From: Cyathus striatus | Taxonomy: Eukaryota > Basidiomycota > Agaricomycetes > Agaricales > Nidulariaceae | NCBI GenBank assembly: GCA_025738555.1 | Contig: JAOVFP010000008.1 | Span: forward strand, 2,294,001-2,358,000 | Direction of reading: 5' to 3' | DNA length: 64,000 nt | Part shown: in pieces, positions 32,658 through 43,800 of the stretch | How positions within the stretch are numbered: the stretch's first letter is position 1 | Layout of the letters: each line of letters begins with the position of its first letter | Notes under the pieces: generated by a model | Told to the model about the DNA's origin: nothing | The model's database searches: none | What the model saw: only the letters and a program-made list of their open reading frames with translations | Translations under genes and position numbers: made by a program

Positions 32658-33775
32658 TCAGCTTTCCTCCACAGTAGAACCGAGGAAGAACGTACCGGCT
32701 CTGCGCTCCCGCCTCTTCTTCTTAGATCTGAATGTACCTTTGAGAGCGAGCACGCGCTCTAGGAATTTCTCGTTCTTTTTGGGTTGGGCGGTTGGTTGGG
32801 TGCGGGATTCGGTGGTTGTTAGGAGGGTGCGGAGGATTCGGGATCTGTGGGGTGGGGTGTTAGTTTGTAAACGGAGGAAAGAGGCGAAGGGCGGAGGGGA
32901 AGAAGAAGGGGTGGTGGGACAGGGGGAGGCAAAGGGGGAGGCAAGGAGGAGATAGAAGGGAGGACATGGAAAGGGGGGGGGAGATGAGGATATGGGAGGG
33001 TGGAGCCGAAGGGAGGGGGCAGGGAAGAAAGGGGACCAAGAGGACAAAGCGAAGGAGTACATGAAAGACAAGGAAAGAGACACATACCCAAGGACAACAT
33101 CCTAAGCACTCGCACCAGTCTTCTTCTTCCTCCTCTTCCCTTTCGCCTCACTCTCCTCATCCCCAGGAACAACAACAGCCTTACCTTTCGCAGCAAACCT
33201 AGGAGTGAACAAGTCATCAGGCAAATGAATTGGGTTTATCTTGCGCTTCGTCGCCGTAGGCGGCGGCGGCGACGGCGGAGCTCCCGTATCATCGTCAGAA
33301 TCCATGCCGAACACGGTGAATTCTTCCTCTTCCTCTTCGTCGTCCTCGTCTGCGGGGATGGTGGAGTTAGCATCAGAGTACTCCATCCCACTATCGTCTT
33401 CGTCAATTGAGCCAAAACCATCCTCGTCGGAGTCCATATACGCCATGAGTTTATCTTCGGATTCAGCTTTCTTCCCTTTATGCTTCACCTCCGTCCCCAC
33501 TTCCACCACCGCCACCTCTCCCTACTTCCCCTCGCCCTTACCCTCCCCGCCCCTACTCCTCTCCTTCAGCTCTTTCAACTTCCGATCCCTCTCCCTATTC
33601 ACCTCCTTCGTCTTCTCCTTGAGCGCCTTCTGCGCCTTTTCATCGCTTCCTCGTGCAGCCGTGCGCTCTTTTTGGACGTGGAGAGCGATACGGCCTCTGG
33701 TGCCTCGTCCGAGTACACGTCTGAGTCGCTCGCTGAGTCGTGTTTTGCGAGTTTGGATTTGGGTGATTTCGCCAT
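32658..33775 (-). pseudogene. Bud21-like acidic nucleolar protein pseudogene, T1
   Basis: Minus strand, ATG at 33775 (MAKSPKSKLAKHDSASDSD). A frameshift and deletion in the K/E-rich coiled region bring it to a later frame with SIDEDDSGMEYS, an acidic run, TKRKINPIHLPDDLF and KGKRRKKKTGASA. The codon before GATGTTGTCCTTGG is TAG where AAG would be expected. A pyrimidine-rich intron of about 280 nt (donor GTATGT) leads to SRILRTL, KKNEKFLERVLALKG, RRERRAGTFF and TGA at 32660-32658. The order (acidic N-terminus, KRK-HLPxDLF, then KFLxRxLALKG) matches a basidiomycete Bud21/Utp16-type protein by recall. It lies tail-to-tail with the CHK1-like gene. Confidence 0.55.
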
Positions 33776-34815
33776 TGTGTTAGAGCGAGCGGGCGGGAAG
33801 AGCCACTCATCATCCCAGTGCATCTACTGCTGGCATCTCTCTACCGACTTCGCCGGTGAAGCATGCAACTCGACCCCCCAAACTCCTCATTCCACCGAGA
33901 TGCAACGTACGCCCTGTTGCGTCGCACGCCGGACAGATGTATGGTACTGGGTTTGTCCTCTTCAGATTCGATCTGAGTACATGTGCGAGTGTTGCTGTGG
34001 ATGGAAAGGATTAGCATGCGTTGGTAAAGAATAAGGGAGGATATAAAGGGGGAGGGAAGGGGTGAAGAGGATGAAGAGAGGAAAGGACGAAAGGAAACGG
34101 AGGGAGGGTGAGGGGATGGAACGGAGGGAGAGAGGTGTGCACCCACAGAGGACACAAGTCGTAGCTTCTTCCCTGAAAACATCGAAGACCATACACATGG
34201 GTAGAGTAACCAATGATCTTGAGGTAGTTGAGGGTTTTGAGCACACCGAGCCCGTTTGGCTCGATAGGGACCGCAATTGCGCGTCCACGCACAGGCAGAT
34301 AGTTCAACTACCGGCAGGCGTGTGTTATGGTGAGTTGGCGGGGGAGAACTTGCAGCTATGGATAGAGCTGAGTAGGGTAGTGGGTAGCCTGACCGGGGCT
34401 GCATACCTCCCCTGAAACGAACAATGCATATGCACATGACCTCATTATTTCCCTTCGCCATATCATTCGACTTGAACAATGCAAAGGAAAGCATCATGGC
34501 AAGTTGGCAACGCGCAACCTCGCCATCTCCCTCGTTCTATCTACCTACCACGCGCGAGTGATCAAGGTAGTTATCAATGGCTAAATGCAAGTCGTAACTA
34601 CGAACTACGTCTCCCCCACCATACAGAAGCTCGATGAAGAGGGGAAAAGGCTGGGATTGTAGTCGTGGATGAGATTTGAGAGCCCTCCAATCGACGCGAC
34701 GCGATCCCGGACCAACTCGGTCCATCTCGGCAATAAAATTAAATCCATCAAAAGATCAGATCACGTGTCACGTGATGAACCGAACGCGACCGTGCCTTTC
34801 AGTCCTGTCCCACTA

Positions 34816-35538
34816 GGGTTGGGGAAGAAACTGGTATGTTATTTACCTGCCCGTAAGAAACTAGGTAAATTACTGTAATTTACCTGTTTCTAACATTTCG
34901 TAAAAACTACCATGTTAGAAACGTAAGAAACCTCTGAGGCCTGTGATTGGTCAAAACAGCTGTACATACAGTCGCTCATCAGTCATTTCGACCGAAATCT
35001 TGCCGAAATCATCACATTATAGGGTCACATTTGAGCACTTTATATCAATTTACATAACCAGAACCAACTCAAAAGTACAGGAATATCTTTTTGCTTCCCA
35101 ACAAGGACTGTTTGTATTAAGGTCAATGAATATATCGTTCCCGTGGCCCATGGCTCATGGGACATTCATTTTTTAGTGTGGAGTTGAAGTTGGGAGTTGC
35201 CTCAGGGATTTACAAGAAATTTACAGCGAACACAGGGTAAGTAAGCAGTAAAGAAAAGCTTGCATTAGTGGAAAACATAAAACATTGTGCATTGCACCAT
35301 ATACAAACAGCCTTGCAACACAAAATAGTCTTGTACAATGTCAATGGAGAAGAAGTAAGTAAGTTTGCGATGAAAGCGTAATTTCGATCTGACGGATATA
35401 CGGCCCGATATTACATGTGACTTTTTAATCATGTGACTAAGGTAATTTACTAAGTTTATTACCTTTCTAACATCTGCGCAAAAATTTCTAGGTAATTTAC
35501 TCAGTTTCATGCACGGCCGGGGGTTTCTTCCCCAACCC
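34816..35538. mobile_element. 723-bp MITE with TA target duplication
   Basis: Terminal inverted repeats GGGTTGGGGAAGAAAC (16 bp, perfect), each flanked outside by TA (34814-34815 and 35539-35540), as expected of Tc1/mariner-type insertions. Subterminal GGTAATTTAC / GTAAATTACC words recur near both ends. No coding capacity. It separates conserved promoter sequence of the CHK1-like copy in T2 from its start codon at 35612; T1 lacks it. Confidence 0.8.
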
Positions 35539-35611
35539 TATGTCCCACCACCACCCACCACCCTCGCACCCTCCTCCTCCTCTACTCACACACTCATTCG
35601 CATATACCAGC

Positions 35612-37681
35612 ATGAGCAAGCGATACCATAAGGTCGTCTGTGCGTCCATTCTCTTAGCTCGCTACGAAGGAAGGAAAGGATCAGATCAGACGTGTGGGCA
35701 GGGTACGCCATGGTCGAAGTTATATAGGTGGTGGTGGATTTTCCACGTACGCCCTTTTACCTTCTTCTCCCTTTCCTAACTAACACCCAATCAGAGTTTT
35801 CCGCGCAGTAAACACAGAAGAACTCCGCATAGCAGCATGCAAGCACATCCTCATCACAGAGAACACAACCACCAATGAACGCAAAGTCGTCGAAAAGGAA
35901 ATGCGTATCCACGCAACCCCACGACACGAGTACATATTAGAATTTATCAATGGTGTGGTGGTCGAAGTGAAACATAAGCATATTTATGAGCCGGGGTTTT
36001 ATATGCTTATGGAGATTGCTGCTGGAGGGGATTTGTTTGATAAGATAGGCGCGTCGTTCTTTTTGAAAGGATGGAGGAGGTGCTAATGTAGGGGTAGCTC
36101 CGGACGTGGGTGTGGGAGAAGTAGCTCAGCATTACTTTAGCCAGCTCATTTCCGGGATGGTAAGTTCGTGCCTCCCCTTCCCCTTCCTCCCACCTCACAC
36201 AATAGTACGGGACTACATCCACAAACAAGGCGTATGCCACCGCGACCTCAAACCCGAAACCTCCTAGACGCAGCAGGAACCAAAATCTCCGATTTCGGCC
36301 TCTTGTCCGTCTTCAAGCTCGACGAAGAGACGAGGCTCTTGTCGGAGAAATATGGGAGTCTTCCTTACGTTGCTCCTGAGGTGCGTTCTTTCTTCCTTTT
36401 GTGTGGGGAGTATGCTAATTTACGCAATGTTGTTATTTGGCTCTACCCTCGTCTTGGACACAGTTGAACAAGGACGAACCGTATGCTGCTGAGCCTGTGG
36501 ACGTTTGGGGCATGGGTGTCATTTTGTTTACGGTTATAGCTGGTAGTGCGTGTTCCTCCCTCCCTCTGTTTGCTCTCTGCGGGTGCTGATGTGGATGATA
36601 CGTAGATACACCATGGGACGAACCGACTATTCACAGTCCCGAATTCTGTCACTACGTAAGCGGGTCCATTTTCCATGATGACCCGTGGAATCGGATTAGC
36701 GAGACTGCGTTATGTGAGTCCTTTCTCTCTCTCTTGGGGGTGTACGATGGATGGCTTACGGTGGATTGGTATAGCGTTGATATGTTGAATGTTCACTGTA
36801 GATCCGACCGAGAGGATGACGCTGGCTGAGGTATTTCAGCATCCTTGGTGTTTATCGTACGTCCTTCTCTTCCCTCCTCCTTTCTCTCCACTTACAAACA
36901 GAATGAGTAGACCAAGTCAACTAGCCAATCAACCCCGAACGCTAGCGGACAAACTTACAGCTTCACTACGCGCGAATGGTGATTTAGGGTTGGCTGCTCC
37001 CGATCTGTCCCAGTGCGTCTTTCTCTCTCTTTGTGTTAGGAAGGAAGCTGATGTGTATGTATGTAGGGGCGAGAAAGACGACGATGGGGATACGATTATG
37101 CGCTCTGCGACCCGGGGGTCGCAGTTTACCCAGACCCTTATGTTATTCGTACGTCTCCCCTCCTTTCCTTCCTTCCTTATACTTACCTTTCCCCCTCAGT
37201 CACAAACGCAATCAGGAACCCGATACACACCCCACCTCACACGATTCTACGCCTCCTCATCAAAGAAACACTTGAACTTATGGGAGTGTCGACGAAAGGT
37301 CCGGAGAAGACGGGCAGAAGATGAGGTTGCGGATTGGGGGGTGGGACGCGAGGAGGGTGCAGTTTAAGGGGTGGGTTTGGGTTGAGAGGTTTTCGTATAG
37401 AGAGGTTGAGGGTTCGTTTTGTGTTTTTGCTAGGTATGTTGTGAGTTTTTCTTCTTTGTTTGGTGGGGGAGGGGTAGGGCTCTGCTTACGTAGTTATGTT
37501 CCCCTCCCGTGGCCTTACCTGTGGAAGGAGGAAAGGAACTCTTACTGATATACTTGCGTGTTTAGGGAAATCCAATTTCGTGGCGCAAGATTTGGAAGTT
37601 ATTCTATCGCCGATTGTGGAGCCGCATGTGTTGCGTAAGACGCCTGCTCAACAGCGGGAGAAGGAGGAGAAAGAAGAATGA
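35612..37681 (+). pseudogene. CHK1-like checkpoint kinase pseudogene, T2
   Basis: Start MSKRYHKVV at 35612. After an intron the N-lobe is clean: VFRAVNTEELRIAACKHIL (ATP-binding lysine present), VEKEMRIH (alpha-C glutamate), YMLMEIAAGGDLFDKI. A frameshift near 36080 follows, then QHYFSQLISGM, HRDLKPE with a deletion just after, KISDFG, GSLPYVAPE, AAEPVDVWGMGVILFT, PTERMTLAEVFQHPW, RSATRGSQFTQTLM and the regulatory C-terminus. Against T1 it lacks 4 nt between WRKIWK and VILSPIVE, shifting the frame before LRKTPAQQRE and TGA at 37681. It keeps HRD where T1 has HHD, so the two copies decayed independently. Confidence 0.8.
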
Positions 37682-38070
37682 GTGTTATGATGCACCCTCG
37701 AGCTTGGAGGTGAGAGGGTTTACAATTGAGATTGGGTGGATTGGGACTTCATTATAATGTTACTATTGCGCTTCATGTTGTATATTTCACGGTTTATAGG
37801 TTTGGATATGTTGTATATATAATGTTTTTGTAGATATTAGAATTGGGATTTGGGTTGGAGGTTTAGTGTAGTCTCGTTAGCTACATAGCATCGAACATCC
37901 AACGCAATTCCAAATACTCCAACGTGATAGTACCATTACTCGACAAAGAAACCACGGATACATCGTAACATAATTTTTTCTCCCCACCCATCCATCTGCG
38001 CTACTCTACGCAAAATGCGCCGCAGGCCCCGTACCGCGCATCACACCAACATTAGCTACATCCAGCACTA

Positions 38071-39260
38071 TCAGCTGTCCTCTACAGTAGAATCGAGGAA
38101 GAACGTACCGGCTCTGCGCTCCCGCCTCTTCCCCTTATATTTGGATGTACCTTTGAGGGCGAGCACGTGCCCTAGGAATTTCTCGTTCTTTTTGGGTTGG
38201 GCGGTTGGTTTGGGGCGGGATTCGGTGGTTGTTGGGAGGGTGCGGAGGATTCGGGATCTGTGGGGTGGGGTGTTAGCTTGTGAACGGGGGAAAGAGGCGA
38301 AGGGCGGAGGGGAAGAAGAAGGGGGTGGTGGGACGGGGGGGAGGGGAAGGGGGGAGGCGAGGAGGAGATAGAAGGGAGGGCATGGAAAGGGAAAGGGGGG
38401 TGAAGAGATGGGAGGGTGGAGCCGAAGGGAGGGGGCAGGGAAGAAAGGGGACCAGGAGGACAAAGCGAAGGAGGACATGAAAGGCAAGGAAAGAGACACT
38501 TAGCACTCACACTAGTCTTCCTCTTCTGCCTCCTCTTCCCCTTCGCCTCACCCTCCTCATCCCCAGGACCAACAACTGCATTAGCCTTCGGAGCGGACGC
38601 AGCAGTGAAAAGGTCATAAGGCAAATGAATTGGGTTTATCTTGCGCTTCGTCGCTGCAGGTGGCAGGGGAGGGGGGGCTTCCGCATTATCATCAGAATCC
38701 ATAACCTCATTGCCCGAGCCGAACCCAGTGAGCTCTTCCTCTTCGTCGTCCAAGTCATTGTCTGCGGATATGATAGAGTCAACATCAGAGTATTCCATCT
38801 CACTATCATCTTCGTCAATTGAGCCAAAACCATCCTTGTCAGAGTCCAGATCGAAATCGTCTTCGTCCAAATCAGCGAAAGCAAACCTTACCCCGTCGAC
38901 AGATTCAGACTCGGAGTTCTCCTGCTCGTTGGCCTCTTTCATCGCGCGCTCCATACGCGCCATGAGTTTATCTTCGGATTCAGCTTTCTTCCCTTTATCC
39001 TTCATCTCCGTCCCTACTTCCACCACCACCACCTCCCCCTTCTTCCCCTTCAACTCCTTCAATTTTCGATCCCTCTCCCTATTCACCTCCTCGGTCTTTT
39101 CCTTGAGCGCCATCTGCGCCTTTATCACCGCTTCCTCGTGCAGCCGTGCGCTCTTTTTGGATGTGGAGAGCGATACGGCCTCTGGTGCCTCGTCCGAGTA
39201 CACGTCTGAGTCGCTCGCTGAGTCGTGTTTTGCGAGTTTGGATTTGGGTGATTTCGCCAT
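38071..39260 (-). pseudogene. Bud21-like acidic nucleolar protein, T2 (splice donor deleted)
   Basis: ATG at 39260 (MAKSPKSKLAKHD), chosen because T1 has the same start; the frame is open further upstream only by chance. Continuous through a K/E coiled region (EEAVIKAQMALKEK), an acidic central part (DEDDFDLDSDKDGFGS), TKRKINPIHLPYDLF and KGKRRQKRKTSVSA. The last codons and the GTATGT donor present in T1 (about 17 nt) are deleted here; a weak alternative GTGTCT may serve. Intron of about 245 nt, pyrimidine-rich. The second exon, SRILRTLPTTTES, KKNEKFLGHVLALKG, ends at TGA 38073-38071. Better preserved than T1, possibly still partly expressed. Confidence 0.5.
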
Positions 39261-40420
39261 TGTATTGGGCGAGCGGGTGAGAGGATGGTGAGATGTTGAT
39301 AGTGGAGACTGGGAAAGGAGGGAGAGGAGAGAGATCTTTGGCGTAGGAAGAGATCGGGTTGGTTTAATATGATGTGTAAGTTGTACATATGGACAACTGA
39401 GCTGAGTATGAACCAGACTAGAGGAGCTTGAGTCCCAAGGACGAATGATCCTGGGAGCCAATTTGAACTTCCAGTCGTAGTAGCGATAAAGCGTGCCCTT
39501 GTTGTTGCACTCTGCTCTCCTTCCTGCTCGAAATGGAACAAGGGGAAAGGGGCGATAGCGATGGTGTTCATTCTTGAGTCTCGACTCAGAGCTCTGAGAG
39601 TGTCGTTGCACGCTCAAGTGGGCGTACCTGCCCGTGGGGAAAGACAGCGAGCGCTTGCACGATGGAGGGGTTGTTGAGTGATCTATGCGGTCGTTTCTGG
39701 AGATGGCGTTAGTATAATCTAAAATGAGGGAGAAGCGGACAAGAAGAGGATGAAGAGAGGAGGAATAAAGGGGGCAGAGTCAAAGAGGTGGAGTTCCCTT
39801 ACATACCTTACTAACCCGAGCCGTTCATCATCCTAGCGCATCTACTGCTAGCATCCCCTTACCGACTTCACCATAGAAGCATGCAATTCCACCCCCCGAA
39901 ATCCTCATTCCATCGAGATATAACCTGCGCCCTGTTGTATCGCACGCCGGACGGGTGTATGGCACTGGGCTTCTCCTCTTCGGATTCGATCTCAGCAGAT
40001 CTGCGAGTGGTTCCTGCAGGTAGAAAGGATTAGCGTCAGTTGGTAAAAAATAAGGGAGGATATAAAGGGGGAGGGAAGGGTGAAGAGGGTGAAGAGAGGA
40101 AAGGATGAAAGTGAACGGAGGGAGGGAGGGAGGGAAGAATAGAACGGAGGGAGAGACCTGCAGTGTGCACTCACAGAGGACGAAAGCACTAGCCTCTTCC
40201 CTGAAAACATGGAAGTGAAGACCATGCGCATGCGTAGAGTAACCAATGATCTTGAGGCATTTGAGGGTTCCGAGCACACCCAGCCTGATTGGCTCGACAG
40301 GAACCGCAATTGCGCGTCCATGCGCAAGCAGATAGTTCGACGACCGGCAGGCGTGTGCTTTGGTGAGTTGGCGGGGGAGTACTTGCAATTATGGGTAGTG
40401 CTGAGTAGGGCAGTGGGAAG

Positions 40421-40813
40421 AGGTGCCACGGTGGGGTACATGATAGTGCGAACGGGTGAGGGTCGGGGACCCAAACGTCAGGCGCATTTATCTTTAGCAC
40501 TGCCTCGTTGCGAGCGTGAGGACATTGAGCCTCGTTTCAATCGACACTATCACCCAATAGGTAGGTTGCTGGAACGTGAGAGCCATCAGCTGACAACTAA
40601 TGAAGAAGTTGAACAGCATGAGTCGTTCATCTCTCTAATTTGAGATAGACATCGAAGCAAACACAATTCACTTATCTAATTCTGGATTGACATGCACGCA
40701 CAGCATGTTCGATAAGACCACAATCAATATATATATGGGTTGTTAGATGGTAGAATCCTCCCCTCCATTCATATATACACTACAAGGAACACAACACACA
40801 CACACAAACAGCA
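40421..40813 (+). promoter_or_regulatory. NLR upstream region with TATA run
   Basis: The junction from CpG-rich T2 to CpG-poor NLR DNA lies at about 40580. From ATCAGCTGACAACTAATGAA at 40588 the sequence matches the upstream region of the truncated NLR at 1909. ATATATATAT at 40727-40736 stands 78-87 bp before the ATG, as in the paralogue. Confidence 0.4.
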
Positions 40814-43800
40814 ATGTCTCAACCATTCCAGAAAATCACAAGCCAAAAAGATGGAACATCTCACTCTGTCGATACCGAAGGGAATAACACTTCAATTTCC
40901 TATGTACAAGGGGAATATCATTCCCTTCAAACAGATAATGAAGTATCAAGTGCTATGTTGTCCAGTGCACCACAAATGGCATCCATAACAATTGTAAGCT
41001 CAGCTTAAGTAATTTGGTTACTAGATATCTATCTTACATATAATGGGAGAAAAACACAATTAGTACAGGGCCTCAAGTATTTCCAGGAGCTACTGGAAAT
41101 ATCAACATAAATGATCATGCAATAGTTAACAATGCATCTTCAATGACTAATATTTATCAGAACATGTCCAAAGAACATAATGATCTACTAGCAGAGAAAT
41201 TGAATCCTACCTTTGGTGCTGCTTATAACTCAAATGAAAGGGAAAAAGCTACTGGATGTATCACTGGTACTCGTGTGGATCTGTTGCAAGAAATTGATAA
41301 TTGGATTGCTTCATCCAACAAAGCATCTATCTACTGGCTTTCTGGGCTTGCAGGAACTGGAAAATCTACTGTAGCACATAGTGTTGCAAATAAATATCAA
41401 AAGAATGGAGCTTCTTTCTTCTTCTCCAGAGATCACTTAAACAGGAGTGAGTCTTCAAATGTAATTAAAACTCTGGCATATCAACTTGGAACTCAACTTT
41501 CACCACTGAAACAAAAGTTACTGGAAATTAATCTTTCAATTCTCCACTCAACCTTTTCAGTGCAGTTGGAGAAGCTTATATTGAATCCAATTGTAGATAT
41601 GAAAGAAGATTTAAAAAATATTACAATAGTGGTTGTACTTGATGCACTGGATGAATGTCAGCAAGACATGCAAGCACACATTATCAAAGTGTTAGCTGAC
41701 AATCTTAGCAAGTGCACTTTTCCAGTCAAGTTCTTTGTTACCAGTCGACCTGAAGCATCTCTTGAATACATATTCCAAACTAAAACAGTAGAATCATTGA
41801 CAAATCCTTTTGTTTTGCATAATATTGAAAAAGAAAAGGTCAATGCTGATATTAGATTGTACATAGAACAAGAGATTAATGAAATGCCAATTGAGAAGCC
41901 ATGGCCAAAGCCAAATGAAATGAGTGAACTAATTGACATTTGTTCTGGATTATTTATTGTGGCAACTACAGCAATGAAATTCATTAATGGTGGCCATGGA
42001 GTTGGAGTGCAGAACAAATTAAGATTAATTCTTAATCACAAATATGTGAAAGTAAATAACAAGAATGCATATGAAGCACTAGATAACATGTATATGCAAA
42101 TTCTTTTACTAGCTTCACAATCATCATACTGGAAAGAAGACATATTTCAATCTATTGTGGCAACTATTATCTTAGGATTTAACAACTTGACCATTCAAGG
42201 AATATTGCAAATTCTAAGATTGAATCATGATGATAATGCCATTTATGAGATCCTTCACAATCTGAAAGCAGTACTACTTGTTCCACCATATAATTCAAAT
42301 GTTCCAATTCATGCATTTCATTTATCATTTCATGATTTCCTTACCAATTCAGAAAGATGTTCAGATACAAGATTTTACATTGACACAAAACAACATCACA
42401 CACTTATTGCAAAATATTGTTTACATATACTTATGAGCATTCTAAAAGTAAATATTTGCAATGTTGAGGATATGGCCACTGCAAATAAAGATATATCTAT
42501 TCCTGATACAATGACAGATGGGGTTAGTTATGCTGCCACATACTGGGTTTTCCATCTGCAAGAAGGATTACTAGATGACGATCTGAAACAGCTGGTAACT
42601 ACCTTCATATTAAAGTACTTATTGCAATGGCTTGAAGCCATATCACTATATGGTCAACTGCAAAGAGCACTAGAAGGTGTAAGACTCCTAAAAAATCTGC
42701 CAGTGAGTATAACTTTTCATTAATACTTATTTTTTCTAATCAATTAATTTAGTTTAATTTCATACCCCAATGTGTGGAGTTATTGAATGATTGTGAGAAC
42801 TTTATTTTGCATAACTATGAGATAATTAAGGACCATGTATTACAAATTTACCAAACTGCACTTTTATTTACTCCACAAGAAACTTTGTTGTATAAGACAT
42901 ATCAAGCCCAATTAAAGACAGTAAAAGTTATTCAAGGATACAACAAGTACTGGGATCCATGTGTACAGGTCCTTGAAGGCCATTCAGACCTTGTCTATTC
43001 AGTTGCCATCTCACAGGATGGGACAACTATTGTTTCTGGCTCACATGACTGGACAGTCAGAGTGTGGAATTCACATACTGGAAAACTTCTCAATGAGCTA
43101 AAGGGCCATTCAGGTGGGGTCAGGTCAGTTGCTATCTCACAGGATGGGACAACTATTGTTTCTGGCTCAGGTGACAAGACAGTCAGAGTGTGGAATTCAC
43201 ATACTGGAAAACTTCTCAATGAGCTGAAAGGCCATTCAAACTGGGTCAGATCAGTTGCCATCTCACATGATGGGACAACTATTGTTTCTGGCTCAGATGA
43301 CCAGACAGTTAGAGTGTGGAATTCACATAGTGGAAAACTTCTCAATGAGCTAAAGGGCCATTCAGGTGGGGTCAACTCAGTTGCTATCTCACAGGATGGG
43401 ACAACTATTGTTTCTGGCTCAGATGACAACACTGTCAGAGTGTGGAATTCACATAGTGGAAAACTTCTCAATGAGCTGAAAGGCCATTCAAAATGGGTCA
43501 GGTCAGTTGCTATCTCACATGATGGGACAACTATTGTTTCTGGCTCAAATGACATGACAGTTAGAGTGTGGAATTCACATAGTGGAAAACTTCTCAATGA
43601 GCTAAAGGGCCATTCAGGTGGGGTCAGGTCAGTTGCTATCTCACAGGATGGGACAACTATTGTTTCTGGCTCAGGTGACAAGACAGTCAGAGTGTGGAAT
43701 TCACATAGTGAAAAACTTCTCAATGAGCTAGAAGGCCATTCAGACTGGGTCAGCTCAGTTGCCATCTCACAAGATAGGACAACTATTGTTTCTGGCTCAA

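Larger units (their letters stand above)
30040..34388. repeat. Tandem segmental duplication T, unit 1
   Basis: Aligns with 34690-40420 in direct orientation. It carries the CHK1-like pseudogene (+) and the Bud21-like pseudogene (-), plus the flanks of both. Compared with unit 2 it lacks about 550 bp upstream of the Bud21-like start (39278-39820 in unit 2) and the 723-bp MITE. CpG-rich throughout. Confidence 0.75.
34690..40420. repeat. Tandem segmental duplication T, unit 2
   Basis: Second unit, direct orientation, starting upstream of the kinase promoter (shared words TCTCGGCAA and GAACCGAACGCGACCG). It is interrupted by the MITE at 34816-35538 and keeps the promoter region of the Bud21-like gene that unit 1 has lost. 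Its right limit is set where similarity to 34388 ends. Confidence 0.75.

Noticed and set aside
39261..39617. N-terminal extension of the Bud21-like ORF beyond the MAKSP start
   Set aside because: T1 and T2 share the ATG at MAKSP and diverge upstream; the extension is chance openness in the promoter region.
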